Assembly: GCA_964642545.1 (NCBI GenBank)
Contig: CAZXQU010000024.1
Span: 1 to 41,720 of the forward strand
DNA length: 41,720 nucleotides
Source: QYOJ01 sp964642545
Lineage (GTDB): Bacteria > Bacteroidota > Bacteroidia > Bacteroidales > FEN-979
Direction: 5' to 3'
Under the pieces are notes generated by a model. It was not told where the DNA came from, did not search any database, and saw only the letters and a list, made by a program, of their open reading frames with translations. Of the stretch, positions 1 to 7,382 are shown piece by piece. The position numbers and the translations under genes are program-made. Numbering within the stretch: position 1 is the stretch's first letter; each line of letters opens with the position of its first letter.

Positions 1-1423
1 CGTCAACGAAACTGGGTCCGGCTGTAATACCGACAACGGCAATAAAGGCTGTCAATCCGAGGTTGGTCATGATCCAGAGAGCAGGTTGCGGTATCTGTGC
101 GACATTGGGATGTTTGGACCGGAACCATCCGAAGAAAAGTCCGGCAATCAGCGCTCCTCCGCTTGTACTGAGGCTCAGGCTGACTTTGCCGACATGAAAT
201 GCAAGGACACCTATCAAACCACCTAACAGGATCCCCAGACCAACGGAGATCAGATCAGTAGTGTTGGTCATGATATCAGAAATGCCCAATAGTTTCACAG
301 CCTCATTGACATCTTTTTTCGGACCGATCAAATAAAGCATATCCCCTTTTTGAATGATGGTTTCCGGCATCATAGGAATCTCTGTTCCTCCCCGGGTAAT
401 CTTTTGCAGGGAGACCCGCAGGTCGAACCGCTGATGGCTCAACTCCCTGATTGTGATTCCATCAGCCTCTTTACTGGTAAGAAGCATCCTAACCGCCTCC
501 ACTTCAAAACTCAGAAGATGCTGATCGAAGATCTCCTTGCCGATCACCTTCTCTTCTGTTAAAACAACAGCTCCCTTTCCCTGAAGTACAACATCATCAT
601 GGGCTTCAAAACGAAAATCAGGATCCGGTTCAAGAACCTCTTTTGCTCCTTTTCTCCTGACTTTTTCAACGTATATCCTGTAGCCGTCAGCCAGAAACAT
701 CTTCTGTACCTCGTCAACCGTCTTCCCAACAAACAGGGAATCGGGACTTATATTGAAAGCCCTGAAGACAACGCTGTTGAAGGAGGAGATCAGGGAGGGG
801 TCATCCGATCCAACTCCCAGCTTGGCAGCAAGGTCGATACACTGCTGACGTGCTTTCTTAAGCCCTCCCCAAAAGAGTGGTCCCACCTGGGCAAGGAAGA
901 AAGCCGATCCGATGGTTCCAAAAAGGTAGGTGACCGCATAACAGACAGGGATGGCGTTGATCATGCTTTTCTTCAGGGCTGGGTCGATGCCCAGCGAGTT
1001 GATCGTGTCTCCGCCAACACCAATGACGGCTGAGATGGTTTGGGCTCCGGCGAATAAACCGGCAGTTTGGCCGGCGTTATATCCCATCATTTTTGCCAAC
1101 AACCAGGTGGCAACCAGGGCTATGGCAGAGATAATGAGGGTGAACAATAACTGAGGCAGCCCCGATTTTTTCAGACTGTTAAAAAACTGGGGTCCAACGC
1201 TGTACCCCACGGAAAAAAGAAAAATAAGGAAGAAGATCTGCTTCACATCGTTGGAGATATCGATCCGCATCTGCCCAACAATGACACCTACCAGTAAGAC
1301 ACTCGTCACATTGCCAAGGGAGAATGTTTTGTACTTAAAACGACCAATGAAAAAACCGGCCGCAATGGTAAGAAAAACAGCGAGTTCGGGGTGCTCGCGA
1401 AAGGTAGTGAGAAACCAGTTCAT
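1..1423 (-). CDS. AspT/YidE-family permease with two TrkA_C domains (3' end cut by window)
   Basis: The reverse strand is open from an ATG at 1423 to the window edge, giving 474 residues; the family usually has about 550, so roughly 80-90 C-terminal residues lie outside. Order seen: hydrophobic membrane half (about residues 10-180), two consecutive TrkA_C/RCK_C-like regulatory modules (about 205-290 and 290-370), then the start of a second membrane half at about 390. This is the layout of the aspartate:alanine antiporter AspT and the YidE/YbjL putative transporters. Segments such as FLFSVGYSVGPQFF and TISAVIGVGGDTI fit the first membrane half. It should be an inner-membrane transporter; the substrate cannot be read from sequence. 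It is divergent from the NuoM-like fragment. The family call is fairly secure, the antiporter activity is not. Confidence 0.85.
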   Translation of the reverse strand, partial: MNWFLTTFREHPELAVFLTIAAGFFIGRFKYKTFSLGNVTSVLLVGVIVGQMRIDISNDVKQIFFLIFLFSVGYSVGPQFFNSLKKSGLPQLLFTLIISAIALVATWLLAKMMGYNAGQTAGLFAGAQTISAVIGVGGDTINSLGIDPALKKSMINAIPVCYAVTYLFGTIGSAFFLAQVGPLFWGGLKKARQQCIDLAAKLGVGSDDPSLISSFNSVVFRAFNISPDSLFVGKTVDEVQKMFLADGYRIYVEKVRRKGAKEVLEPDPDFRFEAHDDVVLQGKGAVVLTEEKVIGKEIFDQHLLSFEVEAVRMLLTSKEADGITIRELSHQRFDLRVSLQKITRGGTEIPMMPETIIQKGDMLYLIGPKKDVNEAVKLLGISDIMTNTTDLISVGLGILLGGLIGVLAFHVGKVSLSLSTSGGALIAGLFFGWFRSKHPNVAQIPQPALWIMTNLGLTAFIAVVGITAGPSFVD

Positions 1424-1482
1424 AATGATGATGTTAAGTTTGGGTGTCTAAAGTAAAAATAATATTGTATTGATTTGCATAA

Positions 1483-1514
1483 TTGGGGAAAAAGTTATCA
1501 AACTAGTAAATTTG
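1483..1514 (+). promoter_or_regulatory. Bacteroidota-type promoter upstream of the NuoM-like fragment
   Basis: TAAATTTG at 1507-1514 matches TAnnTTTG, and TTG at 1483-1485 lies 21 nt upstream, close to the usual -33 spacing. It precedes the ATG at 1553 by 38 nt. A promoter kept in front of a gene fragment suggests either recent truncation or a functional short gene. Confidence 0.4.
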
Positions 1515-1552
1515 TGGGATCGTTGTTCACCAATGGGTTAATCAAGAACGTT

Positions 1553-1936
1553 ATGATAACGCTGGCTCTTATCTGTTTTCCCATTCTGATGGCACTGATC
1601 CTCTTTGGCCTTCGCGGAGACAATCTGGTGAGATGGACTGCACTGCTTGGATCTATGGCCGAGGCTGGATGGGCAATCTTTGCCTGGATCAATTACTTGT
1701 ATTACTGCAAATGCAGCCTCCGCTTTGAAGCTTATTGGCTTGAGGTGCTGGGAATTTCAGGGAAGTTTGACATGAATGGTCTCAGCATGACACTTACTCT
1801 TGTCATCACCCTCCTGGTCCCAATGATTATACTATTCTCATGGGAAAGGAGAATCCGCAGACGATCACTTTATCTCGGAATAATATTTCTGATAGAAATG
1901 CTGGTAATTCTGGTGGCAGCTTATTATGCAGGATGA
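1553..1936 (+). pseudogene. NuoM-like (NADH-quinone oxidoreductase chain M) N-terminal fragment
   Basis: The ORF gives 127 residues from the ATG at 1553 (an upstream in-frame start at 1475 would precede the promoter). It is strongly hydrophobic, with about four membrane segments, and contains the order WLEVLGISGKFDMNGLSM, then LVITLLVPMIILFSWE. This parallels the first part of NuoM-type antiporter subunits, where an 'LGIS...DGLS' segment is followed by 'LLTPLAIL.SW'. Normal NuoM has about 500 residues, and the proton-channel Glu/Lys helices are absent here. The ORF stops at 1936, 10 bp before an inverted repeat at 1947-1978. No other nuo genes are in the window, and the organism has Na+-NQR. 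I read it as a truncated remnant; a free-standing small membrane protein is the alternative. Confidence 0.5.
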
Positions 1937-1946
1937 GATAATCTGA

Positions 1947-1978
1947 TCCCTCCTCGGCCATCCCTTTGTGAGGAGGGA
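1947..1978. repeat. 9-bp perfect inverted repeat between convergent genes (possible bidirectional terminator)
   Basis: TCCCTCCTC at 1947-1955 is perfectly complementary to GAGGAGGGA at 1970-1978, with a 14-nt loop. It sits between the stop of the NuoM-like fragment and the stop of the ferritin-like gene. It resembles the stem-loop at 11572-11594 in composition and stem length. There is no U-tract, so a dispersed intergenic repeat is as likely as a terminator. Confidence 0.6.
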
Positions 1979-2005
1979 GTAAGTCCCCTTCAGGGGCTTG
2001 AATGG

Positions 2006-2467
2006 TCATATAAATCGCTCGATCTCCGCCGCGTGCTCCATCTCCTCCTCCATGATCTGGTGGATGAGCTGCTTGGCGTCTGTTTTGGTGCGTTTCTCCA
2101 TCTCGGTGTAAAAGGTCACGCTGTCGTTCTCAAACTTTAAAGCGATCTCCAAAGCCTCTTTAGGGGTGTGGACGGTTGTGGCAAGTTCGGCTCCGGCTCC
2201 GGGTTTGCCAAAGATGTGCTGTTCAGCAAGGTAGCTGATGTAATCAAACTCCTCATCAGCTTTGAACTCGAACTTCTCCGCCTCAAAATGTTCAGCTAGT
2301 TTCTGAAAAATTGCGATGTGCATCAGCTCTTTTTCAGCCAGGTCAAGCAGAAGGCCTTTGATATCGTTATTATCGCCGATGGCCTTGGCGGCCTTGGTGT
2401 AGAATTCGTTGCCGTTCTCTTCGATCCTGACGGCAATCTCGATGATCTCTTGTCCGGAGTAGTACAT
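2006..2467 (-). CDS. Ferritin-like/rubrerythrin-type diiron protein
   Basis: This is a 153-residue all-helical protein with the two-half pattern of ferritin-like diiron proteins: an early Glu in EENGNEFY, an ExxH in EKELMH, a second-half Glu in KFENDSVTFY and another ExxH in EEEMEH. These four segments supply the usual carboxylate/His ligands for two irons. The family reduces peroxide or stores/oxidises iron in the cytoplasm. The C-terminal rubredoxin domain of full rubrerythrins is missing. An in-frame TTG at 2488 overlaps the TACCTTTG promoter, so the ATG at 2467 is the better start and leaves a leader of about 15 nt. The gene is divergent from the transglutaminase-like gene. Confidence 0.88.
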   Translation of the reverse strand: MYYSGQEIIEIAVRIEENGNEFYTKAAKAIGDNNDIKGLLLDLAEKELMHIAIFQKLAEHFEAEKFEFKADEEFDYISYLAEQHIFGKPGAGAELATTVHTPKEALEIALKFENDSVTFYTEMEKRTKTDAKQLIHQIMEEEMEHAAEIERFI

Positions 2468-2485
2468 TTGAGGGGTAATTTCCAA

Positions 2486-2493
2486 CAAAGGTA
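2486..2493 (-). promoter_or_regulatory. TAnnTTTG -7 element for the ferritin-like gene
   Basis: Read on the minus strand this is TACCTTTG, 18 nt before the ATG at 2467. It decides the start codon because the longer ORF begins inside it. It is back-to-back with the plus-strand element at 2529. Confidence 0.7.
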
Positions 2494-2528
2494 GAAATAT
2501 TGATCGTTTTTTCGAAAAAACAAATATC

Positions 2529-2536
2529 TACCTTTG
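2529..2536 (+). promoter_or_regulatory. TAnnTTTG -7 element for the transglutaminase-like gene
   Basis: TACCTTTG lies 32 nt upstream of the ATG at 2569. The longer in-frame start at 2500 would be upstream of it and is therefore unlikely. Confidence 0.7.
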
Positions 2537-2568
2537 CCGTTAATCATATATACTGTTTTAAGAAGACT

Positions 2569-4356
2569 ATGTTTTCCCGCGATCTCGAAAAGTACTCCTC
2601 CGCCTTCACACTCTCCGACATGGAGATCTTTATTTTTCCGGAACTTCTTTACTCCCTGGTTGTTGCCAATATTCTTTCTCCCGAGATCTGGAAGTGGAGG
2701 GAAGACAAGTGGTTTCATAAGATTGAGGCCATGCCCCCGATGAAACGGATCCAGAGGGTGAAGCAGTATATTATGGATCATTACGACTTCAATCTCGATC
2801 TGGAGACGTGGGGCCTTACCGACAAGGAGACTGAGATCAACCGTTTTAGGGAGTTCGTTGATACATATGTGCTGAGGCATTCCAATGCCCTCTTCGGCTA
2901 TGAGGGGGACAAATACTATTTCGATATCGATATCCGTCGTCATTTTGGTCTTGATAAATTTGACACCGATATTATCCCCTATTGGAAAACAGAGACAGTT
3001 GAAGCGATGAATGCCTTCAGGTTCAAGCCCGACCATCCGGCTGGGGCAGGGGAGTGTGTGTCACTTGCAACGCTCTATGCTGCTGCCCTGTTTATTGTGG
3101 CACGCATCCCTCTGAAGCAGATCTTCCTTATGGGGACCCCACTGCACTCTCAGAATTTCGTGATGGTGGATGACGGTGTGTTGACAAACAATAGGAGGAT
3201 TGTGACCAAAACGATGTGGTACAATGGGAGTGAACTTTCTGCCCTTGCCCGTCGTGCCATCGAACATGAGCAAGTGACCATTGTGGCACACCAAACTGGT
3301 TATATTCATTCGATCTTCCCGGAAGCAACGATTGACGAAAATGATTACCACCGCTTTCGGGAATCGCTGAAAACTTTTCTGAATATAAAGATCGATTACG
3401 AGATTTTCATCAATTTCCTTCGCTACTACAGCCGTCATCAGAAGAGATTCCAGTTATCGGTTCCCTGTCGCGGTACTGTAAAATACCTGGCGGTTGAAAA
3501 AGCGTTTGGATATGAACACGGAAGCAAAAACCGGCTAGGCGACAAAACCGCAAAAAATCTCCTCTGTGAGATTGGCGATGAGGACTTCTCCCCTTGTCCT
3601 TACGACGGACTCGCAATTATCAGCAGCAAGGATACCCTGTTTGAGACAAAGGATTACCATGAATTTATTGAGACACTTCTGAATTCGTTCCCCGACCTGG
3701 ATCCCGATAAGGAGTTCAGCCAGGACCTGAAACGATTTGTCCACACAGTTCCCCGGTTGCCTGGAGGGGAGAAGGAGTGGGTAGGGGCACAGGGCACAGG
3801 GCACAGGGCACAGGAAGAGGGGAGACTTGAAATAACTCCTGAGATGACCAGGGAGGAGATAATGACGGAAGTTACGCGATACGCGATACGTGATATGAGA
3901 TCAGATGATCAGTCATTCGGCATTGCATATCCGGCATCATTGTCATTGCGAGGAGCGGAGCGACGCGGCAACAGCATCCAGCTGGCCTTGTACACCGGCA
4001 GGTTCATGGATTATTGCGATTGGGAACCTTTCCTGAAGGCAGTGATGGAGCGAAATCCAGTATCCGTAGCCTATTTCAGGGAGATGGAACTGCCGGAAGT
4101 TTATAGCCGGTTACTCGAATGGCCAAATGAATCAATCTACGAAGGGAACCGGCTTGCGCTTCCCGACGAAGTCGTTAATTTCGAACGGGGAGATGGTATT
4201 GAGAAGGCATTGACTCTTGCCAACGTGATCCGTTCCCGCGACCGTGGAAGTAAAATAACCCTGGTGGTCGACCAACAAGATGTGCCATTGCAGGTAGCCG
4301 GAGAACACTATCACTTCAAGTCAGAAAAGCAGTTTAATAAAAAAGTGTCGTTGTAA
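2569..4356 (+). CDS. Transglutaminase-like protein with repeat-derived insert
   Basis: The product has 595 residues from the ATG at 2569. The core GECVSLATLYAAAL has a Cys at about residue 163, HSQNFVMVDDG has a His at about 193, and an Asp follows at about 201. This is the Cys-His-Asp order of the transglutaminase/papain-like fold, so a cysteine peptidase, amidase or transferase-type activity is plausible; the substrate is unknown. No signal peptide is visible. Residues about 400-470 look foreign: the DNA there holds two 28-bp heptamer arrays (3788-3815, 3874-3901) and a dispersed GC-rich repeat (3945-3971), all read through in frame. Sequence after about residue 475 returns to a normal protein composition. 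The gene is divergent from the ferritin-like gene and convergent with the GH109-like gene. Confidence 0.75.
   Translation: MFSRDLEKYSSAFTLSDMEIFIFPELLYSLVVANILSPEIWKWREDKWFHKIEAMPPMKRIQRVKQYIMDHYDFNLDLETWGLTDKETEINRFREFVDTYVLRHSNALFGYEGDKYYFDIDIRRHFGLDKFDTDIIPYWKTETVEAMNAFRFKPDHPAGAGECVSLATLYAAALFIVARIPLKQIFLMGTPLHSQNFVMVDDGVLTNNRRIVTKTMWYNGSELSALARRAIEHEQVTIVAHQTGYIHSIFPEATIDENDYHRFRESLKTFLNIKIDYEIFINFLRYYSRHQKRFQLSVPCRGTVKYLAVEKAFGYEHGSKNRLGDKTAKNLLCEIGDEDFSPCPYDGLAIISSKDTLFETKDYHEFIETLLNSFPDLDPDKEFSQDLKRFVHTVPRLPGGEKEWVGAQGTGHRAQEEGRLEITPEMTREEIMTEVTRYAIRDMRSDDQSFGIAYPASLSLRGAERRGNSIQLALYTGRFMDYCDWEPFLKAVMERNPVSVAYFREMELPEVYSRLLEWPNESIYEGNRLALPDEVVNFERGDGIEKALTLANVIRSRDRGSKITLVVDQQDVPLQVAGEHYHFKSEKQFNKKVSL
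3788..3815 (+). repeat. Heptamer array, unit CACAGGG, 4 copies
   Basis: There are three perfect CACAGGG units and a fourth reading CACAGGA. The array is read in frame inside the transglutaminase-like gene, where it gives a Gly/His/Arg/Gln-rich segment. Confidence 0.95.
3874..3901 (+). repeat. Heptamer array, unit ACGCGAT, 4 copies
   Basis: There are two copies of ACGCGAT, then ACGTGAT and ATGAGAT. It is the second array in the same gene, 58 bp after the first and with an unrelated unit. Confidence 0.9.
3945..3971. repeat. GC-rich dispersed palindromic repeat inside a coding region
   Basis: The 27-bp segment begins ATTGCGAGGAGCGGAG and ends ACGCGGCAA, with TTGC/GCAA complementary ends and a GC-rich centre. 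I recognise it as a type of short dispersed repeat common between genes in Bacteroidota and other phyla. Here it is translated in frame (SLRGAERRGNS). Confidence 0.7.
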
Positions 4357-4383
4357 CTGTTTTTCCTACCTCCCTGCCTCATA

Positions 4384-5772
4384 TCACCCTACCGTAACAA
4401 TCCCCCACGGCTTGGCGGTTTCCCAAGCACTGCGGGTAAAGTCGGGGACTGAAATGGAGTTACTGCGGTTGTTGACCGATATTTCACTCAACTCCACAAT
4501 CGACGACCAGGTGGCGGCATCATAGACATCCTGGTCCAGAGGCAAACCGTTTCGCAGGCAGTATATCAGACGGTAATCCATGATGAAGTCCATCCCGCCA
4601 TGTCCTCCCACCTCCCGGGCTTTTTCGCCAATCTGTTTCGACAATGGATGTTCATACTCCTTCATCAAGGCATCGTAAGCATCCTGTTTAAGCCATTTAT
4701 GGGCGGTTGGTTCCAATGCGATTTTTTGGGAAGGCCACTTCCGGGCAGCACCCTTCGTGCCGCTGAGCAGGTGAATCCGGCTATAGGGACGGGGAGAGGT
4801 GGTGTCGTGTTGAATCATGATGGTTTTCCCTCCGAAGGTACGGATCAGGGTTGTATTCATATCGCCCAGGGTATACCGCTGACGGGCTTCAGGTGAGTCG
4901 GGGCCGAATTTCTCAATGGCGTAAAGGCTCATCCCCACCTGGTTGGTCGACATGGATGTAAGGTACTCCATCCGGTCGCCCCGGTTGATATCCATGATCT
5001 GTGCTACAGGTCCGAGACCATGAGTAGGATAAAGGTTACCGTTTTTCCACTTACTGAACTGCAGTCGCCACATATCCCAATAGCCGTTTGTTTTGTCAAA
5101 CTTCAGCCAGCGGAGGTCGTGAATGTAAGCGCCTTCGGCATGCATGATGTCACCGAAAACCCCCTGGCGGGCCATGTTGAGTGTGGCGAGCTCAAAGAAG
5201 TCGTAGCAGCAATTCTCCAGCATCATGCAGTGGCGTTGTGTTTTTTCGGCCGTATTGACAAGCTCCCAGCACTCCTCCAGTGTAGTGGCCCCTGGCACCT
5301 CAATAGCTGCGTGTTTCCCATGATTCATGGCATAAACGGCATTGGGGGTATGAAGCGACCAGGGCGTGCAACTATATACCAGGTCCACATCATCGCGCTC
5401 ACACAACTTCATCCAGTCATCCTCTCCGGCAGCATATCCGGCAGGCTCCTTCCTTCCCTTATCCGTGACGATTTTCTTTGCTTTTATCACCCTGTCGGGG
5501 ACTACATCGCACACGGCTACGATCTCTACCCCCTCAACGTTCAGAAGTCGTTCTACCCCTTCCATGCCACGCATTCCCAGTCCGATCAGTCCGATCCTCA
5601 CTGTACTCAATGGTTCACAGGTAAGTCCCATCACACTTCGACCCTCACGGGCAGGTTCAGGGAGTTTCATCGGTGAAGAGAGATTGGAAGCCAAGGTACT
5701 GATATCGCCTAGTCCGGCAGCTGCCACACCGGCGGCAGCGGTTTTCAGGAAGTTTCGTCGGGAAGTCTTCAT
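4384..5772 (-). CDS. GH109-like Gfo/Idh/MocA oxidoreductase with Tat signal
   Basis: From the ATG at 5772 the product has 462 residues and begins MKTSRRNFLKTAAAG, a twin-arginine signal, so export of the folded, NAD-bound protein is expected. The Rossmann segment is RIGLIGLGMRGMEGVERL at about residue 60. HAAIEVPGATTLEECWELV and NLYPTHGLGP match family GH109, NAD+-dependent glycosidases best known as alpha-N-acetylgalactosaminidases. A longer in-frame start at 5856 would add residues encoded by the 5780-5807 heptamer array and hide the Tat motif, so I reject it. The gene is divergent from glyS. Substrate specificity within GH109 is an inference from family membership. Confidence 0.85.
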   Translation of the reverse strand: MKTSRRNFLKTAAAGVAAAGLGDISTLASNLSSPMKLPEPAREGRSVMGLTCEPLSTVRIGLIGLGMRGMEGVERLLNVEGVEIVAVCDVVPDRVIKAKKIVTDKGRKEPAGYAAGEDDWMKLCERDDVDLVYSCTPWSLHTPNAVYAMNHGKHAAIEVPGATTLEECWELVNTAEKTQRHCMMLENCCYDFFELATLNMARQGVFGDIMHAEGAYIHDLRWLKFDKTNGYWDMWRLQFSKWKNGNLYPTHGLGPVAQIMDINRGDRMEYLTSMSTNQVGMSLYAIEKFGPDSPEARQRYTLGDMNTTLIRTFGGKTIMIQHDTTSPRPYSRIHLLSGTKGAARKWPSQKIALEPTAHKWLKQDAYDALMKEYEHPLSKQIGEKAREVGGHGGMDFIMDYRLIYCLRNGLPLDQDVYDAATWSSIVELSEISVNNRSNSISVPDFTRSAWETAKPWGIVTVG

Positions 5773-5779
5773 AAGACAG

Positions 5780-5807
5780 AAATTAGAAATTGGAAATTCG
5801 AAAATAG
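5780..5807. repeat. Heptamer array, unit AAATTAG-like, 4 copies
   Basis: The units are AAATTAG, AAATTGG, AAATTCG and AAAATAG. The array fills most of the 58-bp divergent intergenic region between the GH109-like gene and glyS, where both promoters must lie. Confidence 0.85.
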
Positions 5808-5818
5808 GAAAATTACGG

Positions 5819-5826
5819 TAATTTTG
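5819..5826 (+). promoter_or_regulatory. TAnnTTTG -7 element 4 nt before glyS
   Basis: TAATTTTG ends at 5826 and the ATG is at 5831. With the transcription start expected a few nt after the element, the glyS mRNA would be leaderless or nearly so. Confidence 0.6.
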
Positions 5827-5830
5827 CACC

Positions 5831-7351
5831 ATGGCAAGCAACGAAGAACTTTTCAAGAAGATTATTGCCCATGCAAAGGAGTATGGGTTTGTTTTTCAAT
5901 CCAGTGAAATCTATGACGGTTTAAGCGCAGTTTACGATTACGGCCCTTTTGGGGTTGAGTTGAAGAATAACATCAAAGCCTATTGGTGGAAGTCGATGGT
6001 TCAATACCACGAGAACATTGTTGGGCTTGATTCTGCTATCTTCATGCATCCTACGGTTTGGAAAGCTTCCGGGCACGTGGACGCCTTTAATGATCCGATG
6101 ATCGACAACAGGGATTCCAAGAAGCGTTACCGGGCTGATGTGTTGATAGAGGATTTCATCTTGAAGATCGAAGATAAAATTGAGAAAGAGGTTGACAAAG
6201 CAGCCAAACGGTTCGGGGATACTTTTAATGAGAAGATGTTCAGGGAGACCAATCCAAGGGTGCAGGAAAACCTGAAGAAGATCGAAGAGATCAAACTAAG
6301 GTTTTATCCGGCATTAGAAAGAAACGACCTGGCCGATGTAAAGCTTCTGATTGAAGAGTTGGGCGTAGTTTGTCCGATCTCAGGAAGCCGTAATTGGACC
6401 GATGTTCGTCAGTTCAACCTGATGTTCTCCACTCAGATGGGGTCGGTGAATGAGGATGCCAGCGCAATCTTCCTGCGTCCGGAGACCGCTCAGGGCATTT
6501 TTGTAAACTTTTTGAATGTGCAGAAATCGGCCCGGATGAAGATTCCTTTTGGCATTGCTCAGATTGGAAAAGCCTTTCGCAACGAGATTGTAGCCCGGCA
6601 GTTTCTCTTCCGGATGCGGGAGTTTGAACAGATGGAGATGCAGTTTTTTATCAGGCCTGGAGAAGAGATGAAATGGTATGCATACTGGAAGGAAGAGCGA
6701 ATGAAATGGCATCTATCCTTAGGCATATCTGCTGAGAAGTATCGGTTTCATGACCACGATAAGCTGGCTCACTATGCCAATGCTGCCGCCGATATCGAGT
6801 TTGAATTCCCAATCGGCTTCAAGGAGATCGAGGGAATCCACAGCCGTACCGATTTTGACCTGGGGGCGCATCAGGAGTTTTCGGGGAAGAAGTTACAGTA
6901 TTTCGATCCGGAACTGAACGAAAGTTATGTGCCTTACGTTGTAGAGACATCTATTGGCCTCGACCGTACTTTCCTGGCGGTGCTCAGCAACGCATACCGC
7001 GAAGAGAAGCTGGAAGATGGTTCGGAACGGGTGGTACTGGGCATCCCTGCTCATCTGGCTCCCATCAAAGTGGCGATCCTGCCATTGATGAAGAAAGACG
7101 GACTCCCTGAGAAAGCACGTGAGCTCCTGGATAGTTTGAAATACGATTACCGTTGTTTTTATGAAGAGAAGGATACGATTGGGAAACGGTATCGCCGAAT
7201 GGATGCCCTTGGTACTCCTTATTGTATCACCATCGATCATCAGACACTTCAGGATAACACCGTAACGATTCGCAATAGAGATTCGATGCAACAGGAGAGG
7301 ATCGGGATGGCGGAGATTACCGGAGTACTGAGGGAGAAAATAGCGAGGTAG
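5831..7351 (+). CDS. glyS: Glycine--tRNA ligase, single-chain type
   Basis: The product has 506 residues and is the class II glycyl-tRNA synthetase that works as an alpha2 dimer. It begins with the N-terminal core GFVFQSSEIYDGLSAVYDYGPFGVELKNN (split here: SSEIYDG, YDYGPFG). Motif 2 is near FRNEIVARQFLFRMREFEQ, with RPETAQGIF before it. Motif 3 is ETSIGLDRTFLAVL, and the anticodon-binding domain carries MDALGTPYCITID near the C-terminus. It charges tRNA-Gly in the cytoplasm. The stop codon TAG at 7349-7351 lies within a heptamer array that also holds the start of the next gene. Length is normal for the family. Confidence 0.97.
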   Translation: MASNEELFKKIIAHAKEYGFVFQSSEIYDGLSAVYDYGPFGVELKNNIKAYWWKSMVQYHENIVGLDSAIFMHPTVWKASGHVDAFNDPMIDNRDSKKRYRADVLIEDFILKIEDKIEKEVDKAAKRFGDTFNEKMFRETNPRVQENLKKIEEIKLRFYPALERNDLADVKLLIEELGVVCPISGSRNWTDVRQFNLMFSTQMGSVNEDASAIFLRPETAQGIFVNFLNVQKSARMKIPFGIAQIGKAFRNEIVARQFLFRMREFEQMEMQFFIRPGEEMKWYAYWKEERMKWHLSLGISAEKYRFHDHDKLAHYANAAADIEFEFPIGFKEIEGIHSRTDFDLGAHQEFSGKKLQYFDPELNESYVPYVVETSIGLDRTFLAVLSNAYREEKLEDGSERVVLGIPAHLAPIKVAILPLMKKDGLPEKARELLDSLKYDYRCFYEEKDTIGKRYRRMDALGTPYCITIDHQTLQDNTVTIRNRDSMQQERIGMAEITGVLREKIAR

Positions 7352-7382
7352 CAAGAAGCGAAATGCGAAAAGCGAATAGCAA
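7341..7382 (+). repeat. Heptamer array, AGCGA-type units, about 6 copies, across a gene junction
   Basis: Units of 7 bp share an AGCGA/TGCGA/AGCAA core (for example GAAGCGA, AATGCGA, AAAGCGA, ATAGCAA). The array contains both the glyS stop codon and the ATG at 7363 of the next gene. Confidence 0.75.

Noticed and set aside
1953..2000. Strong bidirectional terminator at the first inverted repeat
   Set aside because: The stem is good, but there is no T-tract on either side; listed as a repeat instead.
2488..2509. Longer starts for the ferritin-like and transglutaminase-like genes
   Set aside because: Both longer ORFs begin inside or upstream of the TAnnTTTG elements that should drive them.
2323..3036. 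237-residue minus-strand ORF
   Set aside because: It overlaps two well-supported genes and their divergent promoters; no domain is seen.
3788..3901. CRISPR-like spacing of short repeats
   Set aside because: Units are 7 bp and contiguous, with no spacers and no cas genes.
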